From an uncultured Chryseobacterium sp. (lineage in GTDB: Bacteria > Bacteroidota > Bacteroidia > Flavobacteriales > Weeksellaceae), in assembly GCA_913776245.1 (NCBI GenBank), contig CAJYLO010000004.1:62001-126000 (forward strand): DNA of 64,000 nt. Direction: 5' to 3'. Of this stretch, positions 61,277 to 64,000 are shown in pieces. Every line of letters starts with the position of its first letter. Position 1 is the stretch's first letter. Under the pieces are notes generated by a model. It was not told the DNA's origin. It did not search any database and saw nothing but the letters and a program-made list of their open reading frames with translations. A program made the position numbers and the translations under genes.

Positions 61277-62668
61277 TTATTTATCCATCCTCACAATTCT
61301 CGGTTGGAAAGTTCCAAGAATATCCACCAGTTCGCTTTGTGCATTCATCACTTCATTAATATCCTTGTACGCCATCGGTGCTTCTTCTGCATTGCCGCCC
61401 ATCAAAGTGACCTTCTTCAATTTTAATTCTTTTTTGATGTCATTTTGAGTGAACAGACTTCTGCATTCTCCTCTTGAAAAAGCCCTTCCCGCTCCGTGTG
61501 ATGCCGAATTCAGCGAATCCGGATTTCCTTTTCCGCGAACGATAAAACCCTTGGCTGTCATCGAACCTGGAATCATTCCCAATTCATTTTCGTTGGCCGG
61601 AGTGGCGCCTTTTCTGTGAACAATCACTTCTTTTCCGTTGTGGATTTCTTTCCACGCAAAATTGTGATGGTTTTCAATTCTGGCTTTCACTCTTCCGCCG
61701 ACAGCTTTCACTAATCTTCTGTGAATATCGTCGTGACAAGCCGAAGCGTAATCTCCCGCCAAATTCATTGCTGTCCAATATTCTAAACCAAGATGCGTAT
61801 TCAAATCCAGCCAGGCGAAGTTTTGTGCTTCTTTTGGCAACGGACATTGTTCGGTCGCCACTCTTGAATAGTATTGAGCGATTTCTGCTCCCAATCCGCG
61901 TGAACCACTATGAGAAAGAATCCCGAGGTATTTTCCTTTTGGAAGGTTGATTTGTGGGTCTTCTTCCGTAATTTCAACTTCCCCGAATTCTACAAAGTGA
62001 TTTCCACCGCCGGAACTTCCCATTTGTTTGATGGCTTTTCCTTTTAATCGTCTCAAAATCGGAATTAAATCAAACGTATCTCTGTCGAAAATTTCGTGGT
62101 CGATGTGAGATTTGTGCGTTTCATACATTCCGAATTTGGTCTGCTCGGCAAGCGCTTTTTCATATTTGTCTTTTGCGCCGTCGAGATATGAAGTTGGTGT
62201 ATCCAAAATACTCAGGCTCATTCTGCAACCGATATCCATACCGACTCCATAAGGAATCACTGCATTTTCAACTGCTAGAACGCCGCCGATTGGAAGTCCG
62301 TAACCGCTATGTGCATCGGGCATTAAAGCGCCCTTCGTTGCAATCGGCAATTTCAAAGCAGTGTACAACTGGTTTTTTGCTTCATCGGAGATATTGTTTC
62401 CGAAAATTTGGAAAGAAGCTCGGTTCGTGTTGAGCATTCTTTTTTCGGTTTTCTTGGATGAAAGCAAAGCTTCTGCAATTTGTCCGAAGGTTAAATCGTT
62501 TTCAAAGTTCTCCGGATTTTGACGGATTTCTTTTAGTAAAGATTTCACGTGATGAATATTTTTGGTGGCGAAGTTTCTTTTCATAACTTCCAAAGCGATG
62601 TTGACGCTTTGGTTGTTTGGATACCCTAATTTTAATATATCTTTTCCTTTTAGTTTTAAATTTCCCAT
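61277..62668 (-). CDS. rtcB: RNA-splicing ligase RtcB (RtcB2-like, PrfH-associated)
   Basis: 463 residues from the ATG at 62666-62668. Metal and catalytic ligands are intact: DIGC with D145 and C148, GGGNHFVEFG (H224), SHSGSRG (H253), ENHHNF (about H334-335) and SASHGAGR with the guanylylated H391. RtcB joins 2',3'-cyclic phosphate and 5'-OH RNA ends using GTP. The adjacency to prfH indicates the RtcB2 branch that mends cleaved 16S rRNA. The usual archease partner is not present. Confidence 0.94.
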   Translation of the reverse strand: MGNLKLKGKDILKLGYPNNQSVNIALEVMKRNFATKNIHHVKSLLKEIRQNPENFENDLTFGQIAEALLSSKKTEKRMLNTNRASFQIFGNNISDEAKNQLYTALKLPIATKGALMPDAHSGYGLPIGGVLAVENAVIPYGVGMDIGCRMSLSILDTPTSYLDGAKDKYEKALAEQTKFGMYETHKSHIDHEIFDRDTFDLIPILRRLKGKAIKQMGSSGGGNHFVEFGEVEITEEDPQINLPKGKYLGILSHSGSRGLGAEIAQYYSRVATEQCPLPKEAQNFAWLDLNTHLGLEYWTAMNLAGDYASACHDDIHRRLVKAVGGRVKARIENHHNFAWKEIHNGKEVIVHRKGATPANENELGMIPGSMTAKGFIVRGKGNPDSLNSASHGAGRAFSRGECRSLFTQNDIKKELKLKKVTLMGGNAEEAPMAYKDINEVMNAQSELVDILGTFQPRIVRMDK

Positions 62669-62754
62669 TGTTTTATATAATTGATGAATGATGGGAGATG
62701 ATTGATATTCTCGCATCGGATATTTTTCAACTAATATTTTAGTTGATTTTGATT

Positions 62755-62787
62755 AAACCTCACAGGTTTTTAAAACCTGTGAGGTTT
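62755..62787. repeat. Perfect palindromic intergenic repeat
   Basis: AAACCTCACAGGTTTT and AAAACCTGTGAGGTTT are 16-bp perfect arms around one T, upstream of rtcB. Confidence 0.8.
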
Positions 62788-62809
62788 TGTTTTGCAGAGC
62801 GTTATCATT

Positions 62810-62898
62810 AGCCCCGATGGAAACGGCATCCTTTTTTTGTATTGGCTTAAAAAAGCGTTGGCAAAAAAAGATACAGTGGACAGCGGGATTAAGCTCCT
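62810..62898 (+). ncRNA. Flavo-1-like structured RNA element, copy 3
   Basis: Begins AGCCCCGATGGAAACGG and ends CAGCGGGATTAAGCTCCT, with an apical stem CTTTTTTTG / CAAAAAAAG. Same framework as copies at 8324 and 17054, again with paired stem sequences that differ between copies. Confidence 0.6.
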
Positions 62899-62936
62899 GA
62901 TTAAATTGTCATTTTTTTAATCTGCTCATCAAGATT

Positions 62937-63008
62937 GGACTCCTACGGAGTTCTTTCGTCAAATGATACATTTGTACTACACAGATATTGCTCCTACAGA
63001 GCAGGTAA
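62937..63008. repeat. Two small palindromes of the CTCCTACGGAG type
   Basis: GGACTCCTACGGAGTTC and TTGCTCCTACAGAGCAGG lie about 35 bp apart. They share CTCCTAC and are similar to repeats scattered in Flavobacteriia genomes; there is no coding potential. Confidence 0.55.
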
Positions 63009-63078
63009 CTTTTATTGTCTGATTAAAAAAATGTAAATGATTTCGGGGAAACTTTTTTGAGTTTGAAATATTGCGCAA

Positions 63079-63113
63079 TAAAAAACCCGAAAATCTTACG
63101 ACTTCGGGTTTTG
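63079..63113 (-). terminator. Rho-independent terminator of the small RNA
   Basis: On the minus strand AAAACCCGAA...TTCGGGTTTTTT with a 10-nt loop; ends the transcript that starts near 63248. Confidence 0.8.
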
Positions 63114-63114
63114 A

Positions 63115-63248
63115 TATTTCATTATACTATTATTCTAAGAATGTACCAAACCACGAAGCCTCGCCTTTGCAAAAGGCAATCCTACTGATAAATGTAAGTT
63201 GTATTTGAACATTTTTGCTTCGTTTTTAATTGGTTGAACTTGATTTTC
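63115..63248 (-). ncRNA. Putative structured small RNA with internal 25-codon ORF
   Basis: Bounded by a -7 box at 63254-63261 and the terminator at 63079-63113, giving a transcript of about 170 nt. On the minus strand ACGAAGC (63217-63223) pairs with GCTTCGT (63153-63159) and, further out, ACCAA (63230-63234) with TTGGT (63145-63149). A central hairpin GCCTTT-TGC-AAAGGC sits at 63163-63177. A 25-codon ORF (ATG 63210-63212 to TAG 63135-63137) runs through the stem. Confidence 0.5.
63135..63212 (-). CDS. Candidate 25-residue peptide inside the small RNA
   Basis: Peptide starts MFKYNLHLSVGLPF and ends LRGLVHS, with basic residues AKARLR in the middle. There is no clear ribosome-binding site; an A-rich GAAGCAAAA precedes the ATG. 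It may be a real sORF or an accident of the structured RNA. Conservation of the amino acids rather than the pairing would decide. Confidence 0.3.
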   Translation of the reverse strand: MFKYNLHLSVGLPFAKARLRGLVHS

Positions 63249-63253
63249 AGATG

Positions 63254-63261
63254 CAAAGATA
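63254..63261 (-). promoter_or_regulatory. -7 promoter box TATCTTTG of the small RNA
   Basis: Exact TAnnTTTG match on the minus strand, about 6 nt from the predicted transcript start; divergent from the TonB receptor promoter (TATTTTTG, 63305-63312). Confidence 0.5.
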
Positions 63262-63304
63262 TTATTTTTTCATAAGCAACCAACAAATTCGTAAAAATTT
63301 AAAT

Positions 63305-63312
63305 TATTTTTG
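63305..63312 (+). promoter_or_regulatory. -7 promoter box TATTTTTG of the right-edge TonB receptor
   Basis: Exact TAnnTTTG match 13 nt upstream of the ATG. Confidence 0.45.
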
Positions 63313-63325
63313 TGAAAATATCAAA

Positions 63326-64000
63326 ATGCAACGCAGTTTTATAATCTTTCTTTTTTTGATTTCTAATTTTATTTTGGCACAATCAGGAAGTGTGAACATC
63401 AGTGTTTACGATGAATTCAGTAAAAAACCGCTTGAAGTTAATATTAAAATTCAGAATTCGGACAAATTATTCTCCGGAGTGGGAAACGTGCAGATTACAG
63501 AGTTGATACCTGGAAATTATACTTTTGAGATTTCAGCAGAAAATTATGCGACCGGATTTCTTAATGATATTAATGTTGTTCCCAATCAGAATCTGAGTTT
63601 TTCAGTAGGACTTCAAAAGTCCGAGCAGAATATCCAGGAAGTAGTCATCAGCAAAAAAGTCTATAAAACGACTGCTGAAAGTCCTGTTTCGCTGAGAAAT
63701 ATTACAAGTGAGGAAATCCAGAAAAATGCGGGCTCAAACCGTGATGTTTCCAAAGCCATCCTCAGTTTTCCGGGTGTGGGAAGCACAGCGACTTTCAGAA
63801 ATGATCTTTTCATCCGCGGCGGAAGCTCGGCCGAAAATAAATTTTATATTGACGGAATAGAAGTTCCGGTCATCAACCATTTCCAGACGCAAGGTGCCAG
63901 TGGCGGACCGCGAGGGATCATCACAGTAGATTTCATCAAAGATGTGGATTTTTACAGCGGTGCTTTTCCTGCCAAGCGAAATGGTGTTCTGTCTTCACTT
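63326..64000 (+). CDS. TonB-dependent receptor, N-terminal part, cut by window edge
   Basis: 225 residues visible. The signal peptide (MQRSFIIFLFLISNFILAQ) is followed by a CarboxypepD_reg-like/PEGA-type beta domain (SVNISVYDEFSKKPLEV... LIPGNYTFEISAENY, about 20-105), a linker and the plug domain (VVISKKVYKTTAESPVSLRNI, FIRGGSSAENKFYIDGIEVPVINHF). It should import a TonB-dependent ligand, unknown here. The plug signature differs from that of the receptor at 3328-5574, so it is not a close duplicate. The barrel lies outside the window. Confidence 0.85.
   Translation, partial: MQRSFIIFLFLISNFILAQSGSVNISVYDEFSKKPLEVNIKIQNSDKLFSGVGNVQITELIPGNYTFEISAENYATGFLNDINVVPNQNLSFSVGLQKSEQNIQEVVISKKVYKTTAESPVSLRNITSEEIQKNAGSNRDVSKAILSFPGVGSTATFRNDLFIRGGSSAENKFYIDGIEVPVINHFQTQGASGGPRGIITVDFIKDVDFYSGAFPAKRNGVLSSL

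Noticed and set aside
62545-62560. TTTCACGTGATGAA as a third parS site
   Set aside because: Only the central CACGTG half matches; it is inside rtcB and fails at several consensus positions.
1-64000. CRISPR arrays, tRNA or rRNA genes, IS elements, prophage
   Set aside because: No spaced direct repeats, cloverleaf sequence, transposase or phage gene was recognised.

Overview
The window is a stretch of chromosome from a member of the Bacteroidota, most likely a Chryseobacterium-like Weeksellaceae. The evidence is: low-GC DNA; promoters with the Bacteroidota -7 box TAnnTTTG instead of a classical -10; weak or absent Shine-Dalgarno sequences; T9SS cargo with C-terminal sorting domains; TonB-dependent receptors with carboxypeptidase-regulatory-like N-termini; a MurF-Alr fusion; and DUF4271, DUF4251, 2TM and DUF3820 genes. 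No IS element, phage, CRISPR array, tRNA or rRNA was seen. Both edges cut a gene: oligopeptidase B on the left, a TonB-dependent receptor on the right.

Layout. 0-12 kb, mostly minus strand: ptrB (partial), hemD-DUF4271, a TPR lipid/periplasm-type protein, a TonB receptor, sodC, yraN, a RelE-type toxin-antitoxin pair, an LD-carboxypeptidase, a LysE transporter, rnr and rpiB. 12.1-12.8 kb: an AT-rich 0.7-kb gene-free region with a perfect DnaA box. 12.8-23.4 kb: pgk, a methyltransferase, mnmG flanked by two parS sites, ybeY, a patatin-barrel protein, murF-alr translationally coupled to a second toxin-antitoxin pair, and tdk. Together the parS sites, DnaA box and AT-rich gap suggest that this part is close to the replication origin.

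23.6-34.6 kb, plus strand: a Glu-rich protein with rsmI, fabG, a membrane-bound TPR/AraC regulator with a partner that lacks the DNA-binding domain, two T9SS cargo proteins, and a compact cluster of an Lgt-like membrane protein, two tiny membrane proteins (one apparently frameshifted) and a Tes (tetraether synthase)-like radical SAM enzyme. 34.6-46.8 kb: a DUF1835 pseudogene, guaC, a BlaI/BlaR1-type sensor pair with a clear operator, uvrB, membrane proteins, pabB-pabC and menD. 47-56.5 kb: a PA0069-type radical SAM protein between copies of an interspersed repeat, a LytS/LytTR two-component system built around 2TM modules, mnmA, a Crp-like regulator and clpC. 56.6-64 kb: a glycosyltransferase, a DUF4251 lipoprotein, meaB, a cytochrome c lipoprotein, an rtcB-prfH-TPR operon (predicted rRNA/ribosome repair), a putative structured small RNA with a 25-codon ORF, and a second TonB receptor.

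The most interesting items are the Tes-like/Lgt-like membrane cluster, the rtcB-prfH-TPR operon, the structured small RNA at about 63.08-63.25 kb, three covarying copies of a Flavo-1-like RNA element, and the parS/DnaA-box origin-proximal region.
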